A DNA stretch of 46,481 nucleotides, from assembly GCF_004770155.1 (NCBI RefSeq), contig NZ_RQFA01000005.1:1-46481 (forward strand), read 5' to 3'. The notes under the pieces are model-generated. The model saw only the letters and a list, made by a program, of their open reading frames with translations, did no database searches and had not been told where the DNA came from. The DNA is from Leptospira gomenensis (GTDB lineage Bacteria > Spirochaetota > Leptospiria > Leptospirales > Leptospiraceae). The translations under genes were made by a program, and so were the position numbers. Each line of letters begins with the position of its first letter. The first letter of the stretch is position 1. Of the stretch, positions 1 through 10,552 are shown in pieces.

Positions 1-670
1 GTCCTAAATTGAAATGAGGAGGAAAATGAAACAACAAAGCAAAATATCGCGAAAGTTTACCGGGAATTAAGGCTCGGGGCGCCCGCGATCCATTCACTGG
101 AAACGACGCAAACGAACGAGAGAACGGAAAAGAACTCGAATCGATCACGCTGGAAATATAAGGTGAGAGCGTCTTAACTTTGCGACTTTGCGGAAGGGAA
201 ACCAAAGACGAAAAAAGAATTCTCCAAAGACCTTCGTTATCAGGAACAGCAAAGAAGTGAAAATACGAACAAGTCGAAGGTTTTAGAAAATCCTGCAAAA
301 AAGCGGACGTGTCAAAAATCCGATGAAGGAAAAAATCGAACTGAAACGAAAGGAAAGAATTTTCGAAAACATACGACGTGGATTCCGGACTTCGTTGAAA
401 GTCGAAGTCGGAAGTCTCTCGTTTCAAAATCCCAGGAACGAAATTTTGAGCGGAAGACATTCCGAAAGAATCCTCGACGATCTGCAATTCGAAATTCTCC
501 CATTCATATTCGAACTCCGCTTTTTCCATGGGGATATAATGCCTTCTCGATGAAATCGATTTCGCAGGAATCACTTCAGCCTGAAAAAAAGGAGCCGCTA
601 AAACGACAAACCAAATCAGAGGAACGAACAAAACTCCCGCTCGACAAATATGTGGAAAAACATTCACCAT
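1..670 (-). CDS. Secreted protein of unknown function, C-terminus cut by the window edge
   Basis: Read on the minus strand from the ATG at 670, the frame stays open for 223 codons to base 2 with no stop, so the gene runs off the left edge. An in-frame stop at 704-706 limits the start to the ATG at 670 or the GTG just after it; no convincing ribosome binding site is visible. The N-terminus is a good signal peptide: a short polar start, a hydrophobic core (VLFVPLIWFVVLAAPFF) and a possible cleavage after QA near residue 30. An acidic, aromatic stretch follows (MEKAEFEYEWENFELQ, about residues 47-62), then a Phe/Ser-rich region. I recognise no family. Some Phe/Ser richness could reflect A/G-rich DNA on the other strand, so the distal part is less certain than the N-terminus. 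Confidence 0.6.
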   Translation of the reverse strand, partial: MVNVFPHICRAGVLFVPLIWFVVLAAPFFQAEVIPAKSISSRRHYIPMEKAEFEYEWENFELQIVEDSFGMSSAQNFVPGILKRETSDFDFQRSPESTSYVFENSFLSFQFDFFLHRIFDTSAFLQDFLKPSTCSYFHFFAVPDNEGLWRILFSSLVSLPQSRKVKTLSPYISSVIDSSSFPFSRSFASFPVNGSRAPRALIPGKLSRYFALLFHFPPHFNLG

Positions 671-956
671 TTCCGTTTGGTGGAAATTTTTTACACGATC
701 CGCCTACGTCAAGCGTTCCTTTCACTACCCGATTCAAAATATGATCTCGATTTATATTTTGAAATACCTAGGACGCAAAAATACCGAACAAGAAACGGGC
801 GCGCGCGTTTCGCCGGACGCAAGCGTGAATCGTTTTGTTTCTCAAAATATAGAACAGGGAAAAAAACAAACGGCTCTTCTCGGGAAGAAGAAAAAAAACT
901 CTATCAAATCGATTCGTTTCGAATGAGCTGTACTTTTATTTCTTAAAATTTTTACA
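671..956. other. Intergenic stretch, nothing recognised
   Basis: This 286-base stretch lies upstream of the partial secreted-protein gene and downstream of the next minus-strand gene. Short plus-strand frames cross it, but they are rich in Lys/Arg, lack ribosome binding sites and match nothing I know. A TTGACG on the minus strand (plus 707-712) could be part of a promoter for the partial gene, but no good -10 element follows it. Confidence 0.4.
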
Positions 957-1601
957 TCATACGACCTTAGTTTTAATCTTCTTGTTTGTAAGCCATTCAG
1001 ATCCAATGAATGAGGTTTCATATCGAATTCGAGTTTCCTTAGGTGTTTCATCCGATTGATCGGCAAAAGGCGTTCGCCGGTTAATTTTGGAACCGATCAC
1101 TTCGATATCTTTTAGTTTCTCTGCAAGCCCGATCTCCTCCAATTCCGATTGTGTCGCAACGGATCGTATGGAAATACCGCTTCCGGAAATTCTTAGGAAT
1201 TTCAGTTTAAGATATCGATCCATTTTTTCGATTTGATCGCTTTTGAACCTATAAAATGAAAGGGATTTAAAATTCGGCAATTGACTGAAACAATCCAAGT
1301 TATCGACCGCACCGAATCCATTGAATATCAGACTTAGAGAGTGAGTTTTCGGAATCGTCAATAATCGGCGATTGATCGGAGATCGGACCGAACGTTTTAT
1401 CGCCCACATCAAATCGACGGCTGAATGAATACGATTAAGTTTACCTGACTTTAAAATAGTTTTGCGATCCGCATCAGTCAAGATATCGAAGATATTCACC
1501 ACGCCGTGGATCAATAATGAAAAATTCGAAGAGTAAAGAATTGTTGAGGACAGAAGAAAGTGCGGACGAGAACCCAAGATTTCTTTCTTAATCTTTTTCA
1601 T
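957..1601 (-). CDS. Hypothetical protein with leucine-rich-repeat-like spacing
   Basis: A protein of about 214 residues if it starts at the ATG at 1601; a TTG at 1640 would add 13 residues. Neither start has a good ribosome binding site. There is no signal peptide or membrane segment. The C-terminal half shows leucine/isoleucine spacing like leucine-rich repeats: LPNFKSLSFYRF, then LKLKFLRISGSGI, then LAEKLKDIEVIGSKI, at roughly 22-40 residue intervals. This suggests, but does not prove, a repeat-containing interaction domain. It stands alone between two poorly coding stretches and could be the remnant of a longer repeat protein. Confidence 0.45.
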   Translation of the reverse strand: MKKIKKEILGSRPHFLLSSTILYSSNFSLLIHGVVNIFDILTDADRKTILKSGKLNRIHSAVDLMWAIKRSVRSPINRRLLTIPKTHSLSLIFNGFGAVDNLDCFSQLPNFKSLSFYRFKSDQIEKMDRYLKLKFLRISGSGISIRSVATQSELEEIGLAEKLKDIEVIGSKINRRTPFADQSDETPKETRIRYETSFIGSEWLTNKKIKTKVV

Positions 1602-2210
1602 TCCATTTATAAGCGAAATTCGCGATCGGTCGTTTTTCAATCAATGACAATCAAGACGTTCGAATATTTTACGAAATCGGTAAAAAAATAAATCATCAAA
1701 TCGGGAGCGAAGAAGTTAGACGATCATTCACACGTTTTATTTTATTTAAGATGGATCCGCTTTCGGTTGCTTCCGGCCGTTCCGGAGTTAGATTCGTTTA
1801 TCTTGATATAATGCCGTCAAACTCGTTTTCACAACTCCGTTCATTCTAACTATTATCCCAAAAAGCAGAATCATATCCAAAACATGGATCGTCTCAAGGA
1901 CAAAAAATACCATTCTCTGGTCGTATATAACCGTAAGAAACCGAGAAAGAATACTGAATCGATCGCCGAGTTACTTCAGCGACTTGCGTATGAATTCCAT
2001 TCTCAGACCAACGATTTTTTCCCGTACGTTTCACTTCGTATCCTTAACCCTTTTAGAACGATCGATACTTCTAAAGTCCTTGTAGTATCGTTCCATCCAA
2101 GGAATGTATTCATCCGCAAATAAAGGAACGTTTTCAGGTAAAAAAATCGAACAAAGATTGAAGCGTTTCTTGTTTCTGATCCGGAACGGAACAACGGATC
2201 AACGGAATTT
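1602..2210. other. Poorly coding stretch with one weak small frame
   Basis: This stretch of about 600 bases separates two minus-strand genes. A 79-codon plus-strand frame from the ATG at 1884 to 2123 is the only candidate gene. It has no ribosome binding site, is rich in Lys/Arg and resembles no family I know. I see no repeats, RNA gene or convincing terminator. Confidence 0.3.
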
Positions 2211-4133
2211 TTAGAGAATGTCCACGGTTAGGTAAGTAAGATCGTCGGGAATTTTGGATGAGGAAAACGATCGCACCGTGGAAAGGATCTCTTCGTTTAA
2301 ATTCCGAGGGTTTCTGGAAAAATTATTCTTCAAAACTTCAAGCAGACGTTGTTCACCGAAAATTTCCCTTTCAGGACTCAGAGCTTCCGTAACCCCGTCC
2401 GTATAAAAGAAAAAACGATCCCCCGACTTGAGCGAAATCGTATACGTGGCCGGTTCGATTTTTTTCACCATTCCCAAAATCATCCCGCGACCCTTGAGAA
2501 ATTCAGGTTCCGGAACGGATTCACGAAGCAGAACGGGAGGAGGATGGCCCGCGACGGAATAACGAAACTCGTCCTTTTCCAAATCGTATAAACATACGAA
2601 TGCGGAAATAAAATTCTTTTCCAAAACCTGGAACATACGATCGTTCAACTCGGAAAGTATCTGGGAAGGTTCCTCCCACTTACGACTCAACTCTAAAAAA
2701 GAAACCTTCAACATGGAAGAAACCAAAGCGGAAGCCACACCGTGACCCAAAACGTCGCAGAGAATAAACATTATCTTTTTCTCATTTAGAATATGATAAT
2801 CTAGAAAATCTCCGCCGACCTGGTCCACGGGAATATAAACCGAATTAACCGAAAGACGATGAATCGTACCGTCCAACCTCGGAATCAATCTGGTTTGAAG
2901 ATTGGCGGCCATTTCCAATTCCTCGTGAAGGACTCGGTTTTGACGTTTCAACTCCTCGGTCCTCTGATCCACTTTCGCTTCCAAGGTCAGATTCAATTTT
3001 TTCAATTCGGAATGCGCTCGCGCGTTCTGATAGGAAATACTCACCGCGCCGGAAATCAAAAGCGCGAAAAAGCCGTATTGGGAAAGAAACATATTCCTGC
3101 CGGTCAAGTTGTCCAAAACGATGTCGATGATCGCGAAAACGGCGAGAAGACCGACGCCCCCGACCATGATCATCGCTTCCATGACCTTTCTTCTTAATTC
3201 CGTATAAAAAATCGGAACCAGAAGAATCCCCAAAAGAACGAGAATACCTTCCCAAACATAAACCAAAATCACTCGGTGGGTTCCGTTCAGTTCGAGAAGA
3301 TGTAGAACGGCGACCGCGAGACTGGATTTGAGAATCAGCTTCGCGGTCCATCCGGTTTTCCTCCGGAACAACGCATACAAAAAATATAATATACAAGAGG
3401 GGAAAACCGTCTGCGAAAAAAAGAACGATCTCGATAGGAAACCGAACGGGATATCCACGTAATGAACCTTGTGTAAAAGAGGTAATCTCCAAAATACGAA
3501 CAAAAACGCGGACAAGGAAAGGAAGATACTCGCTCTCGAATAACGGTTGAGGGAATATGAAATGGATTGTTGTAAAAAAACGCCCAGAAACAAAACGATC
3601 AAAACGAGTTGAAACGCGTCCTCTTGGATCAACATGTCCTTGAGTTCGTCGAAATCCCCCAACTTCGGAATCCCGCGAAATATACCGCAATGAAAACCGT
3701 ATTCTTCGCAACGGATCTCAACGCGAATAACGTTGGTTTTACCCCGTTCGATCCACTCCAAAGGAATTTTATAAAGACGGCTTCGAAACCATGCGGGAGA
3801 ATACGGATCGATTTCGCCAGTTCCGCCCAACAGCTTATCGTTGAAGTAGACCTTATCCGCGGATTGGATCCGATCCAGAAAAATCCCCTGCGAACCGGAA
3901 GGGAAGGATTCGGGATAAAGAACTTCTATTTTATAAAAACCTCGAATCGGAATTTCCAAACCTTGATTCGTTAAACCGACACCGATCAAAATCCCGGGCA
4001 ATTTGGAGCCGCTCGCGTCGTAATACTCCCAACCTTCGTTTAACGATTCTATCCTTTGAGGATCGATCGGACCGGCAAAAACGTCGGATACGATCAGACA
4101 TAATAGAAAAATTCCGGATACGATCGTCTTCAT
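2211..4133 (-). CDS. 7TM sensor with C-terminal PP2C-type (SpoIIE) serine phosphatase
   Basis: About 640 residues, probably a membrane receptor that controls a partner by dephosphorylating Ser/Thr, as in partner-switching systems. The ATG at 4133 gives a clean signal peptide (MKTIVSGIFLLCLIVSDVFAG); a TTG at 4148 is possible. Residues about 25-165 resemble the extracytoplasmic beta-sandwich of 7TMR-DISM receptors and contain a Cys pair (CEEYGFHC). About seven membrane segments follow (roughly 170-375), then a coiled coil (LKKLNLTLEAKVDQRTEELK), then the phosphatase domain. The phosphatase metal-binding acidic motifs are visible: VGGDFLDY, CDVLGHGVASAL and PDDLTYLTVDIL at the C-terminus. No anti-sigma or STAS partner lies nearby. 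dusA lies 103 bases upstream on the same strand. Confidence 0.85.
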   Translation of the reverse strand: MKTIVSGIFLLCLIVSDVFAGPIDPQRIESLNEGWEYYDASGSKLPGILIGVGLTNQGLEIPIRGFYKIEVLYPESFPSGSQGIFLDRIQSADKVYFNDKLLGGTGEIDPYSPAWFRSRLYKIPLEWIERGKTNVIRVEIRCEEYGFHCGIFRGIPKLGDFDELKDMLIQEDAFQLVLIVLFLGVFLQQSISYSLNRYSRASIFLSLSAFLFVFWRLPLLHKVHYVDIPFGFLSRSFFFSQTVFPSCILYFLYALFRRKTGWTAKLILKSSLAVAVLHLLELNGTHRVILVYVWEGILVLLGILLVPIFYTELRRKVMEAMIMVGGVGLLAVFAIIDIVLDNLTGRNMFLSQYGFFALLISGAVSISYQNARAHSELKKLNLTLEAKVDQRTEELKRQNRVLHEELEMAANLQTRLIPRLDGTIHRLSVNSVYIPVDQVGGDFLDYHILNEKKIMFILCDVLGHGVASALVSSMLKVSFLELSRKWEEPSQILSELNDRMFQVLEKNFISAFVCLYDLEKDEFRYSVAGHPPPVLLRESVPEPEFLKGRGMILGMVKKIEPATYTISLKSGDRFFFYTDGVTEALSPEREIFGEQRLLEVLKNNFSRNPRNLNEEILSTVRSFSSSKIPDDLTYLTVDIL

Positions 4134-4236
4134 ATGGGGAGGAATCAAAGTATTCGTTTCGCGAGTCGTGTAAAGTGAAATTCGAAATACGAAACCGAAA
4201 GAAAAGAAACTAACGTGGAAAAACGAAACCCTCCGT

Positions 4237-5283
<1,047 letters not shown>

Positions 5284-5402
5284 ACGTATCTACAAGAATT
5301 TTTTTTCAACCTTGTTCAGTCAACAAACCTCCGTGCAAACGACAATTCCGACTTGGATTCGGGAAAGAATCCGGAAAGAATGTCCGTAAGACGGCATCGA
5401 CA

Positions 5403-6371
5403 TTGAACCCGAAAACTGTATATTCCGAACTTCGAAACCTCATACTAGTCGCGGCCATCATCGTTTGCGCGATACTTTTGTCTTCCTGCCGCACTTTGGA
5501 ATCCTTCTTCGAAACGATCGTCTTGACGGGAGGCGTCGATTCCACGCGTCTTTCGTTTTCCACGAAGTACAGTCCCGTTCAGGAATTCATCCGGAGCAAC
5601 GGAGGAACCAAGGAACCGGCCAATCCGGACCGGGCCGTAAATCAAGATCCGTTCAAATCGGTTCCGTTTTATACGTTAGGCTCCATACCGAGACGGCTTT
5701 CCTCGACGCCCTTCACCGGATATCTAAAGTTTTTGAACTTCGTCGCCTACGGATTCACCGTCACCGCTCCGAGAACCTTTCGCGGAAATTTGACCAACTT
5801 TCCGGACGACGGAAGAATTCCCTCGAACTTCACCGAACACGTGTTATACGGATTGTATCCCTTGCCCGAGCCGTTCGGAAGAAAGGCGGAATATCTCTAC
5901 GTCGATTATCAGGTATATACTACCTTGTATCTTTTGTTTTTGGGACTTCAGAATTGGAATCTCGGTCTCGGTTTGAACTTCGGTTTCAGCGTCTACGACT
6001 TCGACGTTTTGGAACGGGAGCTCCGCGTTTCCTCCACACGGAACAAATCGAGGATGATCACCGGAGTGAAGTTTCTTTACGAATACAACATAGGACAATA
6101 TTTCGAGGATTCCATCTTCTATAACACGTATTTGTATTTCGAATTTTCGAGTCTTGGAACCGTCGATCGTGATCCCATCAAACAGACCATACCGACCTCC
6201 GTGGGAAGCGTGCCCGATCTTTATCTAACGATGGATACGTTCCGCGTGGGAGTGAGAAAGGAAATTCAACTTTCCAGACCGACCTCGGAGGATCTACTTC
6301 GGGGAGACAGTTCTCCCGGAAATCCCTCCTCACCGTCCAAACAAACGGACCCGGTTCCGCCGAGACTCTGA
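5403..6371 (+). CDS. Putative lipoprotein of unknown function
   Basis: A protein of 322 residues. The only sensible start is a TTG at 5403, which leads straight into a signal sequence ([17 protein letters not shown]) with a lipobox ending at Cys 29, so the product is probably lipidated. The rest has alternating aromatic and polar residues ([45 protein letters not shown]), compatible with beta strands. The C-terminus is rich in Pro/Ser and looks disordered. I recognise no family. Its TGA overlaps the mnmC ATG by one base, so translation is probably coupled, although no functional link is obvious. Confidence 0.75.
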   Translation: MNPKTVYSELRNLILVAAIIVCAILLSSCRTLESFFETIVLTGGVDSTRLSFSTKYSPVQEFIRSNGGTKEPANPDRAVNQDPFKSVPFYTLGSIPRRLSSTPFTGYLKFLNFVAYGFTVTAPRTFRGNLTNFPDDGRIPSNFTEHVLYGLYPLPEPFGRKAEYLYVDYQVYTTLYLLFLGLQNWNLGLGLNFGFSVYDFDVLERELRVSSTRNKSRMITGVKFLYEYNIGQYFEDSIFYNTYLYFEFSSLGTVDRDPIKQTIPTSVGSVPDLYLTMDTFRVGVRKEIQLSRPTSEDLLRGDSSPGNPSSPSKQTDPVPPRL

Positions 6372-8386
6372 TGTTATCCTGGAAGGAAAACGGAACTCCC
6401 GTATCCGAAGAGTTCGACGACATATATTTTTCTCCGGAAGACGGATTGTCGGAAACCAAACACGTGTTTGTCGAAGGGAACAAACTACGCGAACGATGGA
6501 AAAACCCGGAGAAAAAAAGGTATTTCTCCGTACTCGAACTCGGCTTCGGAACCGGACTCAACTTCTTCGCGACGTGGAAGGAATACGCGGACGAAGAACG
6601 CGACTTCGAACTACATTACGTTTCCGTTGAAAAGTTTCCGATCAAAAAGGAGGAGATCGAAAAAGCCGTCTCCGTCTTTCCGGAACTCGGTCCATTTCTC
6701 TCGGAATTCGTCTTAGTTTACCGGAACCTTCTGCCAGGGATCAATCGTTTCACCTTTGCGGACGGGAAGGTCCGTTTTTCCCTGTTTTACGCCGACGCAG
6801 CGGATGCGTTAGACGAAATATCTGGTACGTTCGATGTTATCTACTTGGACGGATTCGCCCCTTCCAAAAATCCGGAGATGTGGAGCGAAACTCTGCTGCG
6901 TAAATTGGGGCCTGTTTCCCGAAACGGAACCACCTTCGCCACATTCACGGTCGCAAGATCGGTCCGAGATTCGATGACTTCCGCAGGATTTATTCCGGAG
7001 AAAAAGCCGGGTTTCGGTAGAAAGCGGGAAATGTTAACCGGGACTTTTGCCCCTAACGGGGAAACGGATGCGGACGTAGATCCATCGTCTTCTCCCGATA
7101 AAAAACCTTGGTGCCGAAGAGACTCGCTCCCGACAAAAGCGCATAACGTTGCGATCGTGGGAGCGGGGATCGCCGGATCCGCACTCGCCTATTCCCTCGC
7201 ACAACGCGGAATTTCGGTCGTCCTATTGGATCCGAACGGAATCGCCGGCGGAGCCTCCGGAATACCGGGGGCGGTTTCCCATCCACATCCGACCAAGTAT
7301 CCGAGTCCGATCAGCCTGTTCACGTTACGCGCCTTTGCATACGCCGTTCGATTTTTAACCGGTTTCGCGTCTCCGGAACAATTTTCGCCGGTCGGAGTTT
7401 TTCACGGAGTCACGGAGGAAATGGACTCGGAACGACTGCGGAATTCGATCCGAACGCATTCGTTGACGGAAGGGATCGCCTTTTGGTCCGAAACCGGAGT
7501 TCCCCAAACGCATCCGGATCGAGTTTCTCCGACCCAAGAAGGCGTTTTTTATCCCGAAGGATTCTGGAGCCAGCCGGGTTCCCTCGCACAAAAAGCAGTC
7601 CAACGAAACGGAATCCGTTTTTTACGGGAAAAAGCCGCTTCGATCAAACCCGAGGACCAAGGTTGGGAATTAACCCTTTCGGAATCCGATGAAAAAGTAC
7701 ATGCAAATTCCGTTATATTCTGTAATTCTTATTCCATCAACGAACTATTGTATCCTATCCTAGGCGAGGAATTTCTCCCGATCCGGAAAGTGCGCGGACA
7801 ATTGATACGACTGCGGGAACCCCCCGCGTCCCCTACGATCCGAAACATACTCTGTGCGGAACACTATCTCACTCCCTCGATCGACGGAGCGCATATCCTC
7901 GGATCGACGTTCGACGAATTCGACCTGAATCCGAAACCCCGCAAAGAGGATACGGATCGACTACTCGCGTATGTACTGGAAAAATATCCGGCGATGAATT
8001 GGTCCGAACAAAACGTAGTTTCGGAAGTCGTAGGATTTAGGGCGCAGACCCCGGATCGATTTCCGGTGATCGGTCCCGTATTCGATCCAAAACGATTCCG
8101 AAAAGAATATTCGGGAATCGATCTACATAAGAACCGCGACAAAACGTATCCGTCCCTAAAAACGATCCCGGGGTTATATGTCTTCGGCGGATTGGGATCA
8201 CGGGGAATCATCGGTTCTTTTTTGGGTGCGGAGATTCTCGCTTCCCTGATACTGGATGAACCGGCTCCCGTGGAGAAATCCCTTTTGGAAGCGCTCCATC
8301 CCGGTCGATTTTTATATCGTAAAATCAGAAAGGTTTCGGAAACGGAAAAACTTTCCTACGAAACGGATAAAAATCTGGAACGTTGA
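6371..8386 (+). CDS. mnmC: Bifunctional tRNA mnm5U biosynthesis enzyme MnmC
   Basis: A protein of 671 residues, close to the 668 of E. coli MnmC. It completes 5-methylaminomethyl-uridine at the wobble position of certain tRNAs. The N-terminal methyltransferase half has the SAM-binding motif [15 protein letters not shown] (about residues 55-70) and the MnmC-specific [15 protein letters not shown]. The FAD-dependent oxidoreductase half begins near residue 260 with the dinucleotide-binding motif [17 protein letters not shown], and ends with [13 protein letters not shown]. The ATG lies inside the stop of the lipoprotein gene (TGATG), and recQ starts three bases after its stop, so the three genes probably form one transcript. 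Confidence 0.92.
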   Translation: MLSWKENGTPVSEEFDDIYFSPEDGLSETKHVFVEGNKLRERWKNPEKKRYFSVLELGFGTGLNFFATWKEYADEERDFELHYVSVEKFPIKKEEIEKAVSVFPELGPFLSEFVLVYRNLLPGINRFTFADGKVRFSLFYADAADALDEISGTFDVIYLDGFAPSKNPEMWSETLLRKLGPVSRNGTTFATFTVARSVRDSMTSAGFIPEKKPGFGRKREMLTGTFAPNGETDADVDPSSSPDKKPWCRRDSLPTKAHNVAIVGAGIAGSALAYSLAQRGISVVLLDPNGIAGGASGIPGAVSHPHPTKYPSPISLFTLRAFAYAVRFLTGFASPEQFSPVGVFHGVTEEMDSERLRNSIRTHSLTEGIAFWSETGVPQTHPDRVSPTQEGVFYPEGFWSQPGSLAQKAVQRNGIRFLREKAASIKPEDQGWELTLSESDEKVHANSVIFCNSYSINELLYPILGEEFLPIRKVRGQLIRLREPPASPTIRNILCAEHYLTPSIDGAHILGSTFDEFDLNPKPRKEDTDRLLAYVLEKYPAMNWSEQNVVSEVVGFRAQTPDRFPVIGPVFDPKRFRKEYSGIDLHKNRDKTYPSLKTIPGLYVFGGLGSRGIIGSFLGAEILASLILDEPAPVEKSLLEALHPGRFLYRKIRKVSETEKLSYETDKNLER

Positions 8387-8389
8387 TCG

Positions 8390-10261
8390 ATGAATTCCGA
8401 ACACGAAACCTATATTCAAAATTTAGAATCCGCCCTCAAGAACGTCTGGGGATTGTCCCGATTCAGACGGGGTCAAAAGGAAGCGATCGATTCAGTGCTC
8501 GCCGGGAAGGACACGTTAGTCGTCCTTCCGACCGGCGGGGGAAAATCTCTGATCTACCAACTTCCTTCCGTTTTGGAACAATCCTCACTGACTCTCGTCA
8601 TATCTCCTTTGATCGCTTTGATGAAGGATCAGGTGGACTCACTCAAAGCCAAGGGAATCTCTGCGGAATATTGCAACTCCACACAGGACGATTTGGAACA
8701 GTTGAGAATTCTAAGCCGTGCCGCCACCGGAAAGATCAAAATCCTATATCTATCTCCCGAAAAGGCTTTGAGCCGACAGGTGATCGAAATCCTACCTAAA
8801 CTTCCCTTACAACGGATTGCCGTGGACGAGGCGCACTGCGTATCCCAGTGGGGGCACGACTTTCGACCCGAATATCGGAAACTCTACGAACTCAGGGATC
8901 GATTCCCGAAAAAAATTCCGGTGATCGCGTTAACCGCCACCGCAACGGAACGTGTGGTCAAAGACATCTCCGATTCCCTGGGTTTAAAGGAACCCGCACT
9001 GATCAAAGGAAGTTTTTATAGGGAGAACCTTAGATTTTCCGTTCGATATCCGCAAAACGAAACTGCGAGAGAAAGCGACCTATTGGAAATTTTGATCCGC
9101 GGAAACTTTCAAAAAACCGCAAGCGGAAGAGCGATCGTATATTGCGCCACTAGACAAAAGGTGGAATCGGTCTACGAACTTCTTAGAAAAAACGGATTCA
9201 AAGCGGGAAAGTATCACGCGGGCAGAACCGATTCAAGTCGCGAAAAAACGCAGGACGGATATTCCACCGGAAAGACGAACGTACTCGTGGCGACTAACGC
9301 GTTCGGAATGGGATTGGACAGCCCCGACGTTCGTCTGGTAGTCCACTACCAGACCCCCGCCTCTTTGGAAAGTTATTATCAGGAAGCGGGACGCGCCGGA
9401 AGGGACGGAAAAAATTCCGACTGTATTCTATATTACCATCCGTCGGACTTGGTTACACAAAGTTTTATCATAGGGAAGGAATCGAATCGAAAAGGAGGGG
9501 AAACACTACTCTCATACGTGAAAGAATACGCGTTATCCGCTCATTGCAGACAAAAGACGTTATGCTCCTATTTCGGAGAGGAGATAAAAAACTGCGGAAC
9601 CTGCGACGTATGTTCCGAAAACGATTCCGTCGTCTCGCGGTTTTCTGGACGCGAGGAATTTCTAAAACGCGAAGAAGAGAAAAAAAATAAAAAGGAACAA
9701 AAGGAAAAATACGATTTTTCGGACGAGCAAACCCAAACGATCGAACGTCTCCTCGAGTTGATTCCCGGAAAATTCGGCAAACGTATGATCGCCGGAATTC
9801 TACGCGGATCGCGTTCCAACGAAATCCTCCGGAAAAAATTGGATAAACTTCCCGTATACGGCGCGTTACGCGCCGTTCCCGAAGAAGCGATCCTCCGCAT
9901 CTTGGACGAATGGATCGCCGAAAAAAAAGTGCGTATCGTAGGGGACAAATATCCCAGACTGATCCTCGCCTCTACCGTGATCGTACGCGCTCCGAGAAGA
10001 AAAAAAGAGCCCGGCGACGAAACGGAAAAAAAACAAATCCCCGGAAAAAACCTAATCCAAGAATTAAAAAATTTCCGAGACAGGGAAGCGAGACGGCGCA
10101 AGTGGAAGAAGTTTATGGTGCTTCAAAATCCTGTCATTCTTCAGATCGCAAAAGCGATGCCGGAAACTCCGGAGGATCTTGCGCTCGTAAAAGGAATGGG
10201 TTCCGCCAAGGTGGAGAAGTTCGGAAACGAAATCCTAAGAATCTTGGAAAAATGGAGATAA
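8390..10261 (+). CDS. recQ: ATP-dependent DNA helicase RecQ
   Basis: A protein of 623 residues with full RecQ architecture. Residues 1-340 carry the superfamily 2 helicase motifs: [14 protein letters not shown] (motif 0), PTGGGKS (Walker A, about 47-53), [18 protein letters not shown] (motif II with aromatic loop, about 144), LTATAT and the arginine-finger motif [11 protein letters not shown] zinc-binding region follows (about 385-410: C, then [17 protein letters not shown]). A Lys/Glu-rich linker leads to a winged-helix region, and a C-terminal HRDC domain spans about residues 550-620. It unwinds 3'-5' and acts in recombination and fork repair. It begins three bases after mnmC. Confidence 0.95.
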   Translation: MNSEHETYIQNLESALKNVWGLSRFRRGQKEAIDSVLAGKDTLVVLPTGGGKSLIYQLPSVLEQSSLTLVISPLIALMKDQVDSLKAKGISAEYCNSTQDDLEQLRILSRAATGKIKILYLSPEKALSRQVIEILPKLPLQRIAVDEAHCVSQWGHDFRPEYRKLYELRDRFPKKIPVIALTATATERVVKDISDSLGLKEPALIKGSFYRENLRFSVRYPQNETARESDLLEILIRGNFQKTASGRAIVYCATRQKVESVYELLRKNGFKAGKYHAGRTDSSREKTQDGYSTGKTNVLVATNAFGMGLDSPDVRLVVHYQTPASLESYYQEAGRAGRDGKNSDCILYYHPSDLVTQSFIIGKESNRKGGETLLSYVKEYALSAHCRQKTLCSYFGEEIKNCGTCDVCSENDSVVSRFSGREEFLKREEEKKNKKEQKEKYDFSDEQTQTIERLLELIPGKFGKRMIAGILRGSRSNEILRKKLDKLPVYGALRAVPEEAILRILDEWIAEKKVRIVGDKYPRLILASTVIVRAPRRKKEPGDETEKKQIPGKNLIQELKNFRDREARRRKWKKFMVLQNPVILQIAKAMPETPEDLALVKGMGSAKVEKFGNEILRILEKWR

Positions 10262-10552
10262 CTCGGACGTATTATCCTTCTTCTCCAAACCCGCTTAAAA
10301 CCTTTCTTCTCTGAACCCGTTAACACCCGTTTCGATCGACTCGTTTGTTTCCGAAAAACTCCGTTTCATCTTCTGCCAACGCCGCCGCTCCATCACGACT
10401 TTGATCCAACGGAAAAAACGACTTCCTTAAAATGGAAGGATATCAATTTCGTCTAACGTGAATTGCATACACCTCCCTCCGCGGAATAAAACCCCTTTTT
10501 CAAAACGTGAAAATCGTAAATTTTTGGTATTCTTTTGTCTCACTAAGATTCG
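10262..10552. other. Intergenic stretch, nothing recognised
   Basis: This 291-base gap lies after recQ. I see no terminator with a clear stem and T-tract, no RNA gene and no credible small gene. A promoter for the following membrane protein probably lies here, but I cannot point to good -35 and -10 boxes. Confidence 0.35.

Noticed and set aside
26..70. A tiny 14-codon plus-strand frame after a strong GAGGAGG, with RKFT near its end as in IS3-type transposases
   Set aside because: The frame stops at once, neighbouring frames do not continue a transposase, and the opposite strand carries a long open frame across the same bases.
323..946. Plus-strand frames between 323 and 946
   Set aside because: Those up to 670 are shadows of the minus-strand secreted-protein gene; the rest are Lys/Arg-rich with no start signal.
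1884..2123. A 79-codon plus-strand frame
   Set aside because: No ribosome binding site, basic composition and no recognisable motif; kept only as a note in the intergenic entry.
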